Shown here one piece after another: positions 30,337 through 38,145 of a stretch of 64,000 nucleotides of DNA. The notes under the pieces are model-generated. The model made no database searches. It was not told the origin of the DNA and was given only the letters and a program-made list of their open reading frames with translations. Within the stretch, counting starts at the first letter, position 1. Each line of letters starts with the position of its first letter. The position numbers and the translations under genes were made by a program. The stretch is from contig NZ_JACRTA010000001.1 of the NCBI RefSeq assembly GCF_014385065.1, positions 1,041,972 through 1,105,971 of the forward strand. Reading direction: 5' to 3'. The stretch comes from Lentihominibacter hominis (GTDB lineage Bacteria; Bacillota; Clostridia; Peptostreptococcales; Anaerovoracaceae).

Positions 30337-31725
30337 ATGACAGAAAGAAACATGAAATTAGCTTTAGAAGAAGCTAAAAGAGTTGTGGACATGATCGAAG
30401 CTGATGAGCTTTCAGAAGAGCAGAAAGCAGCGGTTATCTCAGACTCAATTGCAAACTTTAACGAAAACGTTAACCCAGGTTGGTTAGAATACAGAAAATC
30501 AGTATCAACTGATTCCGCATTCGTAGAATGGGCAGACAAAGATTCCGTATTCGTAGACGTATATGGAAACGAATTTATCGACTGCTTAGGCGGATTTGGT
30601 ATCTATGCTTGCGGACATAACAATCCGGAAATCAAAAAGACTGTAAAGGCTCAGTTAGACAGATACTGCTTACATTCACAGGAGCTGGTTGACCCATTAA
30701 GAGGTTACCTTGCTAAGATCTTAGCTATGATCACTCCTGGAGATCTCCAGTATTCATTCTTTACAAACGGTGGTGCTGAAGCTATCGAAATGGCTATGAA
30801 GCTGGCAAGATTAGCTACAGGCGGCAGATGGTACATATCAACTGTAAACGCATTCCACGGCAAGTCAATGGGAGCTATTTCATTAGGCGGTAAGGGATCA
30901 TACAGAGAAGATTTCATCCCTATGATTCAGCAGGTACAGCACGTTGAATATGGTAATGCAGATGCTACAAGAGCTGCAGTTGCTAACCTTACAGCAGTTG
31001 GCGAAAAAGTTGCAGCTATCATCGTAGAGCCTATTCAGGGTGAAGGCGGAGTTATTATTCCACCAGATGGCTACCTCAAAGAGCTGAGAGCTATCGCTGA
31101 TGAATACGGCATTTGCCTGATCTTCGACGAAATCCAGACTGGTATGGGAAGAACTGGTACAATGTGGAGAGCAGACTATGAAGGAGTTACTCCTGATATC
31201 ATGACTTACGGTAAGGCATCCAGTGGTGGTGTAGTACCTATCACAGGTATCATTGCAAGACCTTGGACTTATGAAAAGTCAGGTATCGGTACTGGTAGCG
31301 AAGGTAAGATGTTTGACAATCCATGGATCTTAGGATCACCTACATTCGGCGGAAACCCTCTTGCTTGTGCAGCATTTATTTCAACTATCAAATATATGCT
31401 TGAGCACGATATCCCTGGACAGATGAAGGATAAGGGAGACTATTACATGAAGGGTCTTAAGAAGTTACAGGAAAAGTATCCTACAGTTCTTAAGGATATC
31501 AGAGGTGCTGGACTTCTTATCTGTATGGAATTCCCAGAAGCAGAAGTTGGCCACGAAGTAACTAAGGGTCTGTTTGCAAGAAAGGTTATGACTGCCGGAA
31601 CATTAGTAAATGCGAAGACAGTAAGAATTGAGCCACCTGCAACTCAGAGCTATGAAACTATAGATAAGGTATTAACTGCTCTTGATGAAGCTATCGCAGA
31701 GGTAAAAGCTGCATTCAAGCTGTAA
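30337..31725 (+). CDS. patA: putrescine aminotransferase
   Basis: Class III PLP aminotransferase of 462 residues that resembles E. coli PatA/YgjG along its length. Shared stretches include NPGWLEYRKSV, FIDCLGGFGI, LHSQELVDPLRGYLAK and VNAKTVRIEPPAT. The PLP lysine is K293 in TYGKASSGG. It moves an amino group from putrescine (or cadaverine) to 2-oxoglutarate. The start is ATG 30337 behind AGAGGAGG; the upstream TTG is rejected. Codon use differs from its neighbours: ATA is nearly absent and ATC, AAC, TTC and GAC are frequent. This suggests very high expression. A strong terminator follows. Confidence 0.92.
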   Translation: MTERNMKLALEEAKRVVDMIEADELSEEQKAAVISDSIANFNENVNPGWLEYRKSVSTDSAFVEWADKDSVFVDVYGNEFIDCLGGFGIYACGHNNPEIKKTVKAQLDRYCLHSQELVDPLRGYLAKILAMITPGDLQYSFFTNGGAEAIEMAMKLARLATGGRWYISTVNAFHGKSMGAISLGGKGSYREDFIPMIQQVQHVEYGNADATRAAVANLTAVGEKVAAIIVEPIQGEGGVIIPPDGYLKELRAIADEYGICLIFDEIQTGMGRTGTMWRADYEGVTPDIMTYGKASSGGVVPITGIIARPWTYEKSGIGTGSEGKMFDNPWILGSPTFGGNPLACAAFISTIKYMLEHDIPGQMKDKGDYYMKGLKKLQEKYPTVLKDIRGAGLLICMEFPEAEVGHEVTKGLFARKVMTAGTLVNAKTVRIEPPATQSYETIDKVLTALDEAIAEVKAAFKL

Positions 31726-31781
31726 GAGAATATAAAAAAGTAGATCAGAATATCGGTGTAATATTCATCTAAATACCTCAG

Positions 31782-31808
31782 GACCCCGCCGTAAGGCGGG
31801 GTCTTGAT
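31782..31808 (+). terminator. terminator after putrescine aminotransferase
   Basis: GACCCCGCC (31782-31790) and GGCGGGGTC (31795-31803) around a GTAA loop, followed by TTGATTT. Confidence 0.85.
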
Positions 31809-31930
31809 TTATGGGAATTTTCAGCGGCATTGTCAATTCGTTCCGCTGTTTTTCTTTTTTTAAGTTGAGCGGTTATTTGTATATGTGTTACAATAACTTT
31901 GCTGTATTTTTTGGCGGTATGGAGGAGAAT

Positions 31931-32734
31931 ATGGGATACCGAGTAAAAATTGATATATTTGAGGGACCTTTTGATTTGTTGGTATATCTGATAGAACATG
32001 CTCAGATGAGTATATATGATATCAAGATATCAGAGATAACAGATCAGTACATGGCGTATGTAGGGGATATGAATAAAGCGGATGTCAATATTTCTTCGGA
32101 ATTTATGACCCTGGCTGCGGCCCTTATTGAGATAAAGTCTAAAATGTTGTTACCCAGATCAGTTCCGCAGGAGGGCAGTGGGAATGTATCTGAGGATCCG
32201 AGAACGGAGCTGGTGGCAAAGCTTGTGGAATATAAACGTTTTAAGACCATTTCGGAATTACTGGAGGATCGCTGGGAAGATACAGATATGTATTTGGAAA
32301 AACCGCAGGAGGATCTCACAGAATATACGGGAGAATCTGATGAGTATCTTAATCTTGATATAGATCAGTTTAGGACGGCTTTTGAGAAATTTTTAAACAG
32401 AAAGAGAAAACTCGAGGAAATAAAAAAACATCATAAGAGAAGTGCAAAACAGCGTATAACTACAGAGACAAGAATGGAAAATATAAAAGATTTTTTCAGA
32501 AAAAGTCATTTGAAAGAGGTTGATTTTAGACAGCTGGTTCATGAAAAAAATGACAGATATGATATTGCAGTGACTTTTTCCTCAGTATTGGAAATGATGA
32601 AACAGCGCAGGCTGGATGCCAGTCAGCCTTATATATACGGGGATATAACGGTTAATCCCACAGCAGAACTGTTTTGTGAAAATCAGATGCAGGAATCAGA
32701 CTTGCAGGTAAAGGAGGAGCATCATGGCAGGTAG
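31931..32734 (+). CDS. scpA: segregation and condensation protein A
   Basis: Kleisin subunit of the SMC-ScpA-ScpB chromosome condensation complex, 267 residues. The ATG at 31931 follows GGAGGAG and gives the standard N-terminus (GYRVKIDIFEGPFDLLVYLI); longer in-frame starts would run into the terminator region. The middle is charged, and the C-terminal winged helix is around VTFSSVLEMMKQRRLDA. It overlaps scpB by 11 bases, the usual pair arrangement. Confidence 0.95.
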   Translation: MGYRVKIDIFEGPFDLLVYLIEHAQMSIYDIKISEITDQYMAYVGDMNKADVNISSEFMTLAAALIEIKSKMLLPRSVPQEGSGNVSEDPRTELVAKLVEYKRFKTISELLEDRWEDTDMYLEKPQEDLTEYTGESDEYLNLDIDQFRTAFEKFLNRKRKLEEIKKHHKRSAKQRITTETRMENIKDFFRKSHLKEVDFRQLVHEKNDRYDIAVTFSSVLEMMKQRRLDASQPYIYGDITVNPTAELFCENQMQESDLQVKEEHHGR

Positions 32735-33329
32735 GAAAACAATAAAATCAGCGATAGAATCCATGATGTTTGTATGGGGAAAACCTCTGGACATAAAGGA
32801 AATAGCCGAAGTTCTAAATGAAAACAGAAATGAGATATATGTATGTTGTAAGGAACTTCAGGATGAGTATGAGCGTGAAGGCAGAGGTATTGTGATAAGA
32901 GAGGTAAACAGGAGTTTTCAGTTTGTTACACGAAAAGAAAATATAGATTATATAGAACGTCTGTGTACTCCGGTAAAACATAAACGGCTGTCTCAGTCAG
33001 CTTTGGAGGTGCTTGCTATCATAGCTTATAAACAGCCTGTGACCAAGGGGGAAATAGAGGCAGTCAGAGGGATAAAATGTGATAGGGTTATCGAGGGGCT
33101 TGCAAGGAAAGATCTTGTGGCGGAAGTCGGCAGATCTGATGCCGTTGGAAGACCTATCCTTTATGGGACTACCGATGAATTTCTGAAACAGTTTGGGTTT
33201 GAAACACTGAAGCAGCTGCCGGATATAGAAGATATAGAAGGCGCTATGTCAGATGACGAACAGGAGGCATTTGACATAGAGGGTGTGTATGCACAGCAGA
33301 TATCGTTAGATCTAAAGGAAAAGAAGTAA
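32724..33329 (+). CDS. scpB: segregation and condensation protein B
   Basis: 201 residues with two winged-helix domains. The core signature LSQSALEVLAIIAYKQPVTK and the following EVGRSDAVGRPILYGTTDEF are typical. It binds ScpA in the SMC complex. It starts inside scpA behind AAAGGAGGAG. A terminator follows. Confidence 0.96.
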   Translation: MAGRKTIKSAIESMMFVWGKPLDIKEIAEVLNENRNEIYVCCKELQDEYEREGRGIVIREVNRSFQFVTRKENIDYIERLCTPVKHKRLSQSALEVLAIIAYKQPVTKGEIEAVRGIKCDRVIEGLARKDLVAEVGRSDAVGRPILYGTTDEFLKQFGFETLKQLPDIEDIEGAMSDDEQEAFDIEGVYAQQISLDLKEKK

Positions 33330-33335
33330 TAAATG

Positions 33336-33372
33336 GCCCTTTTGTCGCGTAAGGTGACAAAGGGGATTTTTT
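33336..33372 (+). terminator. terminator after scpAB
   Basis: CCCTTTTGTC pairs with GACAAAGGGG across a GCGTAAGGT-type loop, followed by ATTTTTT. The sequence just after the T run belongs to a shared post-terminator family (see findings). Confidence 0.75.
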
Positions 33373-33453
33373 ATACAGAAAATATTGCATGAGATGTTCT
33401 AATAATGTGAGACAGTCCCAAATTTTAGAAAGGAATCGGCTAAGCCGCTTTTT

Positions 33454-34305
33454 ATGAAAAGGAGAAAAACGATATTTATTTTTGCGGTAGCTGTGGCAGT
33501 AGCTGTCGGATTTGCTTTTTATGTACAAAAGCATGGAATCGTGGATACTGCAGCAACAAAAGAAATAGGTATTTCAGCTGGCCAGGCGATACTTATTGAT
33601 GGAAACACAGGAAAGGTTCTGTACGAGAAAGCAGCTGACGAGAAGGCGTATCCGGCAAGTACGACAAAAATAATGACAGCGCTGATAACGCTGGAGACCC
33701 TTGAAAAATATGACAGCCCTCTGAATCAGAAAGTAAAGATCCCTGCTTTGGCAGAAGGCGTGGAGGGCTCATCTATTTATCTTAAATCCGGAGAGGAGAT
33801 ATCCATAGAAGATTTGCTATATGGCCTCATGCTTGTTTCCGGAAACGATTCGGCAGTAGCTTTGGCGGAGATAATAGGAGGAAGCCAAGAGAAGTTTGTC
33901 GAAATGATGAACGATAAAGCCTCCAAGCTTCACTGCGACAATACGCATTTTGCAAATCCTAACGGATTGTTCGACGAGAATCACTATACTACGGTGAGAG
34001 ATATGGCCATAATTGCCAGAGAAGCTATGGGAAACGAAACTTTTCGTAAAATAGTTTCAGAGAAAGACTGGAAAGCAGAAAGACCGGAAAGTACCTATCT
34101 AACTTTTCATAATAAAAATAAGACCGTTAATGAATATGAGGGTGGCAATGGTGTGAAGATAGGCTATACAAAAAGTTCCGGCAGGACGCTTGTGGCTTCT
34201 GCTACAAGAGGTGAAAAAACTATGATTGCTGTCGTTATGAGTGCTCCTGACTGGTTTAATGACGCATACAGACTGATGGATTTTGGATTCAGTCAAACAA
34301 AATGA
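33454..34305 (+). CDS. D-alanyl-D-alanine carboxypeptidase (DacA/DacF-like, low-molecular-weight PBP)
   Basis: Serine peptidase that trims peptidoglycan stem peptides outside the cell. It has an N-terminal signal anchor (about 6-24). The active site is S69-T-T-K72 in YPASTTKIMTAL, with SGN in VSGNDSAVALAE. The third motif reads KIG (GVKIGYTKSSG) instead of the usual KTG. At 283 residues it lacks the C-terminal domain of DacA. AGAAAGGA is 19 bases from the ATG, with a small hairpin CGGC-TAA-GCCG between that could bring them closer. A terminator precedes the gene. Confidence 0.9.
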   Translation: MKRRKTIFIFAVAVAVAVGFAFYVQKHGIVDTAATKEIGISAGQAILIDGNTGKVLYEKAADEKAYPASTTKIMTALITLETLEKYDSPLNQKVKIPALAEGVEGSSIYLKSGEEISIEDLLYGLMLVSGNDSAVALAEIIGGSQEKFVEMMNDKASKLHCDNTHFANPNGLFDENHYTTVRDMAIIAREAMGNETFRKIVSEKDWKAERPESTYLTFHNKNKTVNEYEGGNGVKIGYTKSSGRTLVASATRGEKTMIAVVMSAPDWFNDAYRLMDFGFSQTK

Positions 34306-34319
34306 ACTCCTTTTGATAG

Positions 34320-34356
34320 ATATGCATAATATAAAAAGAAAATATATTATGTATAT
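34320..34356 (+). repeat. 14-bp AT-rich inverted repeat
   Basis: ATATGCATAATATA (34320-34333) pairs with TATATTATGTATAT (34343-34356, one G-U) around AAAAGAAAA. It lies between the carboxypeptidase stop and the GGGAGGAG of the next gene and is followed by TTTT. It may act as a weak terminator or as an operator. Confidence 0.6.
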
Positions 34357-34371
34357 TTTGGGAGGAGAACC

Positions 34372-35397
34372 ATGACATATATAAATAGTTTATGTGCTGA
34401 CGTAGGAACAGACAACTGTCCTTGTCCTCTTGCTGAAACAGGGGACTGTTTAGTGTGCAGCAGACTTGCCGGGCGTCGGGAATGTGACTGCTGTTGGGCA
34501 GGCGTCTGTGTATATAATGAGTACATCCAGAACGGAAGCGTAGTAAGACAGAAACGTGAAAATGAACCTACAGAAATTTTAAAAAAAATCTGGTATGGCA
34601 GTGATCTGCTGGTAATTGTTTTGAAAGTGTCTAAAGGATTTGCGTTAAAGGCAGCGCAGCCGGGAGCCTTTGTGTTTGTAAATCCTGTAGGAAAAAGCGA
34701 AATCTCCAATGTTCCTGTATCAGTGATGAGGAGCGAGCCGGAAAGCGGCAGACTATTTTTGGCGTTAAAAGTAATTTCGGCTAAAACAAAGGCCGTAGCT
34801 GAGGTCGAAGATACTTTGATGCTCAGAGGCGTATATAAGAACGGTCTTTTAGGCGGAGGTCTGTCGGGTCTGAAGCAGGACATGAGAAGTTCAGGAAACA
34901 GTAACGGAAAAAGATGGCTGATAGTGACTAAAGGTGTTGGATTTGCACCTGCGGTAAATCTTATGACCTGTACATCAGGCGATATAAAAGTTGATTTTTT
35001 GATAGATACTGAGAAGATTAATGATGAAATTGTCATAGACACTTTGCAGAAAAGCATAGATGATGAAGGGATAGAAGCAAGTTTCAGAAAAGAGTCTCTG
35101 CATGAAATAACCAATGCTTTGCAGGCAGAACAGTCAAAGGGGAGACGAGGTCTTCTGGCGGGAACATATAACGCTGATGAATATGATAGAATTATACTGA
35201 TGACATCAGATTATTATATAAAGACTTTATCAGAATATATGGAAATACCGGAGCATAAACTGGTGTTCTGCAATAATTTCAGAATGTGCTGTGGTGAAGG
35301 TATCTGTGGAGCTTGCGGACATATAGATGAACATGGAAATGTCAGCAAAATGTGCAAATGCCGTAATATTAATATCAGAGAACTTTTGCAGAGATAA
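34372..35397 (+). CDS. PyrK-like flavoprotein with Cys-rich N-terminus and [2Fe-2S] domain
   Basis: 341 residues. The N-terminal about 50 contain eleven Cys (CADVGTDNCPCPLAETGDC, CSRL, CDCCWAGVC), probably binding an extra Fe-S cluster or zinc. The middle resembles the FAD/NAD-binding module of dihydroorotate dehydrogenase electron-transfer subunit PyrK. The C-terminus has a [2Fe-2S] motif (CCGEGICGACG then CKC). PyrK itself lacks the Cys-rich extension and pyrD is absent, so pyrimidine synthesis is unlikely. It may be an electron-transfer or sulfide-dehydrogenase-like protein. Good ribosome binding site GGGAGGAG. It lies just upstream of the first kinase/regulator pair. Confidence 0.72.
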   Translation: MTYINSLCADVGTDNCPCPLAETGDCLVCSRLAGRRECDCCWAGVCVYNEYIQNGSVVRQKRENEPTEILKKIWYGSDLLVIVLKVSKGFALKAAQPGAFVFVNPVGKSEISNVPVSVMRSEPESGRLFLALKVISAKTKAVAEVEDTLMLRGVYKNGLLGGGLSGLKQDMRSSGNSNGKRWLIVTKGVGFAPAVNLMTCTSGDIKVDFLIDTEKINDEIVIDTLQKSIDDEGIEASFRKESLHEITNALQAEQSKGRRGLLAGTYNADEYDRIILMTSDYYIKTLSEYMEIPEHKLVFCNNFRMCCGEGICGACGHIDEHGNVSKMCKCRNINIRELLQR

Positions 35398-35406
35398 CGG
35401 CATTTT

Positions 35407-35436
35407 CTGACAATAACGGACATTATATGTTATAAT
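35407..35436 (+). promoter_or_regulatory. promoter of sensor kinase 1, giving a near-leaderless transcript
   Basis: CTGACA (35407-35412) and extended -10 TGT-TATAAT (hexamer 35431-35436), spacing 18. The expected start of transcription is about 35443, only about three bases before the kinase ATG at 35446, and no Shine-Dalgarno precedes that ATG. Confidence 0.6.
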
Positions 35437-35445
35437 CAAAGTGAT

Positions 35446-37221
35446 ATGAACAAATCTTTGATGAAAACAATTTGCATAATAACAGTGTTTTCTATGACGA
35501 TAGCTCTCATTGTAGGCTCCATAGCTACTATGAGGAGTACGTCATATCTGGAAACCGAAATAGATAAAAAAATTATCACTACAGCGGAAAAATATGCCAA
35601 TGATTTTAGCGCAGAGTTCAACCATATGGAAGGGCTTACGGATTCACTCGCTTCTTATGTGATGACGACATTTGACAAGTCTGCCTATGAAGAAGATCAT
35701 TCGGGATATCTTGATTTTTACAAAAAGGACTTGGCTGAGATGATAAAGAGTGATCTTGCGACAATAAAAAGCGCTCACAGTCTTTATGTTACCTTTAACC
35801 CGGAGCTTGCATCCAGGAATGATGAAGTATGGTATTCGGTGATAGATGGGAAGGTGAAGGAAATCTCCGCTGATTTTCAAAATAACAGCAGAGATTTCAG
35901 CCTGCCCTATGAGAAAAATATGGAGTATTTTTTCAAGCCGCAGGGAAAGGATCACGGAGTGTGGATCTCTCCTTATTATGATGAAGATATAGAAAAAGAA
36001 GTTTTTTCATATTCCAGTCCTATTTATGTGGACGGGCTCTTCATAGGCGTTGCTGGAGCCGATATAAGTGCAGAGGACATCGTTAAGGTAATAAAAGAAA
36101 TGAGTCCTTATGCAGGTGGATATTCTGCCTTGCTTGATGAAAATTACCAATTCATAATTCACAATGATGAGGAATCTTTCTCTGAAGAGGAGGATATAAA
36201 GTCACTTCTTAAGAGTGAGCTTGACAAGGATGGCCGGAATGTTTCCGGGAAATTGAATTATAATTTTCGCGGAACAGAGAAAATAATGAGTTATTCAAAA
36301 ATGAGAAACGGTTGGACGTTTATAACGACACAGCCCCAGGAAGCTGTATATAAGCCTATAGATTCGCTGAGGGGAACTATGTTTCTTTTGGGGATATTCT
36401 TGGTAATAGTTTTTATTGCCTTTCTTATAGCATTTTCCAGGCCGTTTATAAAAAAGACAAATACTTTGGAGGAAGAAAACAGAAGAAAAGAAATAATAAT
36501 CATATATCAGTCCAGACAGGCCAAGATAGGCGAAATGGTCGGCAATATAACGCATCAGTGGAAGCAGCCGCTGAATACTATAAATCTTATCCTTGCAAAT
36601 TTGCTGGACAGCTATCGTTATGGTGATCTTGATGAGAAGAGACTGGAAAAAAGTGTAAACAAAGTAGAGAATATAGTAGACAAGATGTCTGAAACAATAA
36701 CAGATTTTTCTGATTTTCTCAAACCCACTAAAGAAAAAGTATTTTTTGATGTAAGAGACTGTATAGAAAGCGCTGTGTCATTGATGGAGGAAAGTATAAA
36801 TCTGCATAAGATAAAAATGCGCACATGCTGTGAAACAGAGAAAAAAGCATATGGGTATTATAATGATACGACACACGTAATATTTAATCTTCTTAACAAC
36901 GCGAGAGATGCCATACTGGAGTCTCATCCTGATGAACGGAATATTGAAGTTCGCATATTGCAAGAAGGAAATATGCTGAAAGTTTCCGTTATAAATCCGG
37001 GAAAGGGAATAGCTCCGGAAAATCGAGAACATATTTTTGAGCCGTATTTTACTACGAAAGGAGAAATGGGAGGAACAGGTTTAGGTCTTTATATTTCCAA
37101 GCAGATAGTTGAAGATAGACTCAACGGAGAAATTTCTATGGAAAACATCACGGGTGGAGTGAAGTTTGATGTTTTGATACCGACAAGACCCGGAAAAGAG
37201 GAAAAAAATGAACACGGATGA
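35446..37221 (+). CDS. dCache-type sensor histidine kinase (system 1)
   Basis: 591 residues. TM1 is about 9-27. An extracytoplasmic sensor of about 38-295 has dCache features (GVWISPYYDEDI, then SYSSPIYVDGLFIGVAGADI). TM2 is about 303-325. A charged coiled coil with little or no HAMP follows. The HisKA helix has H370 in GNITHQWKQPLN. The HATPase domain has N box NLLNNARDAI, FEPYFTTKGEMGGTGLGLYI and G boxes. It should autophosphorylate and pass phosphate to the regulator it overlaps by 14 bases. The sensor lacks the R-x-W of amino-acid-binding dCache domains, so its ligand is unknown. Paralogous to the kinase at 58.7-60.6 kb. Confidence 0.92.
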   Translation: MNKSLMKTICIITVFSMTIALIVGSIATMRSTSYLETEIDKKIITTAEKYANDFSAEFNHMEGLTDSLASYVMTTFDKSAYEEDHSGYLDFYKKDLAEMIKSDLATIKSAHSLYVTFNPELASRNDEVWYSVIDGKVKEISADFQNNSRDFSLPYEKNMEYFFKPQGKDHGVWISPYYDEDIEKEVFSYSSPIYVDGLFIGVAGADISAEDIVKVIKEMSPYAGGYSALLDENYQFIIHNDEESFSEEEDIKSLLKSELDKDGRNVSGKLNYNFRGTEKIMSYSKMRNGWTFITTQPQEAVYKPIDSLRGTMFLLGIFLVIVFIAFLIAFSRPFIKKTNTLEEENRRKEIIIIYQSRQAKIGEMVGNITHQWKQPLNTINLILANLLDSYRYGDLDEKRLEKSVNKVENIVDKMSETITDFSDFLKPTKEKVFFDVRDCIESAVSLMEESINLHKIKMRTCCETEKKAYGYYNDTTHVIFNLLNNARDAILESHPDERNIEVRILQEGNMLKVSVINPGKGIAPENREHIFEPYFTTKGEMGGTGLGLYISKQIVEDRLNGEISMENITGGVKFDVLIPTRPGKEEKNEHG

Positions 37222-37972
37222 AATATTAAAAAACATGAAGGTCTTATACGTTGAAGATGATGAGGAAGCGAGGGAAGAACTGACAGACGTTCTTAAGAGA
37301 CGTGTGGGAAAAGTGATTGTAGGAGAGAACGGAAAACGGGGACTGGAGCTTTATAATGATTTTCTGCCGGATATTATTATAGCGGATTTTTATATGCCTG
37401 AGATGGATGGTATAGAGATGATCAGAAGGATAAGGCGGCAAGGGGCTGATCCGGCAGCGATAGTTATTTCGGCAGTCAGTGAGGTTAATATTATACTGAG
37501 TGCTATAGACGTGGGGATAGATAAATATATACTTAAGCCGGTTAATGTTCAGGAGCTTTTGGATGCTATGGGAGAACAAGCTAAAGTTATATACGGAAGA
37601 AAGAAGAAAAGTACGGCAGCGCTGCCGGAGAACAGAAAGAAGATAGAGGATGAGATAAAGCGGGAATTTGCAGCGATGCTAAAGAACATGACAGGCAAAG
37701 GGCCTCGTAATGTAAGCGTTTTTATGTCAAATGGTGCCATAGAGATAGTAGCCAGTGAGGTGATGACAATTTTTGAAAAAAACCTTCTTGACAATTTTCG
37801 AAATGTTGCTATAATAAGGCATGTCAGAGAGATATTTTTCTCCGTTAAAGCGGAAGAGATCTGCAGTATGATTTTACGGATATCAGGCCATAAAGTCATG
37901 TTGAGTGAAATTTCCGTCAATGTGGAGAATGATAAAAATAAATTAATATTTACTATCAATCAGAAGGGATAA
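37208..37972 (+). CDS. response regulator with DUF2294/MpsC-like output domain (system 1)
   Basis: 254 residues. The receiver (about 10-130) has E16-D17-D18, phospho-acceptor D60 in IIIADFYMPEMDG, and the LKPV lysine. Instead of a DNA-binding domain, residues about 145-254 match DUF2294 (Pfam PF10057, named MpsC): a helix, then MTGKGPRNVSVFMSNGAIEI, a long helix pair, and a beta end (HKVMLSEISVNVENDKNKL). The same architecture recurs at 60.6-61.4 kb. DUF2294 proteins are normally stand-alone and of poorly known function, so the output is not transcriptional in any obvious way. The kinase gene overlaps its start. A terminator follows after about 100 bases. Confidence 0.86.
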   Translation: MNTDEILKNMKVLYVEDDEEAREELTDVLKRRVGKVIVGENGKRGLELYNDFLPDIIIADFYMPEMDGIEMIRRIRRQGADPAAIVISAVSEVNIILSAIDVGIDKYILKPVNVQELLDAMGEQAKVIYGRKKKSTAALPENRKKIEDEIKREFAAMLKNMTGKGPRNVSVFMSNGAIEIVASEVMTIFEKNLLDNFRNVAIIRHVREIFFSVKAEEICSMILRISGHKVMLSEISVNVENDKNKLIFTINQKG

Positions 37973-38074
37973 TGCCTGAAACAATATACTTGGTGTGGAA
38001 GGAACCGATCTGAAGAGATAGTGATGTATTTAGATTTGTACGCTTAAACGGATAATGTTTATTAGTGGCTGTTT

Positions 38075-38110
38075 AGGATCATACAATTAACTTTGTATGA
38101 TCCTTTTTGT
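38075..38110 (+). terminator. terminator after response regulator 1
   Basis: AGGATCATACAA (38075-38086) pairs with TTGTATGATCCT (38093-38104), 12 bp, followed by TTTT. The next bases, TTTTTTGCATTAATTTAT (38110-38127), recur exactly after another hairpin at 63856-63873. Confidence 0.88.
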
Positions 38111-38145
38111 TTTTTGCATTAATTTATTTTAAGGAGGGATGTTAT

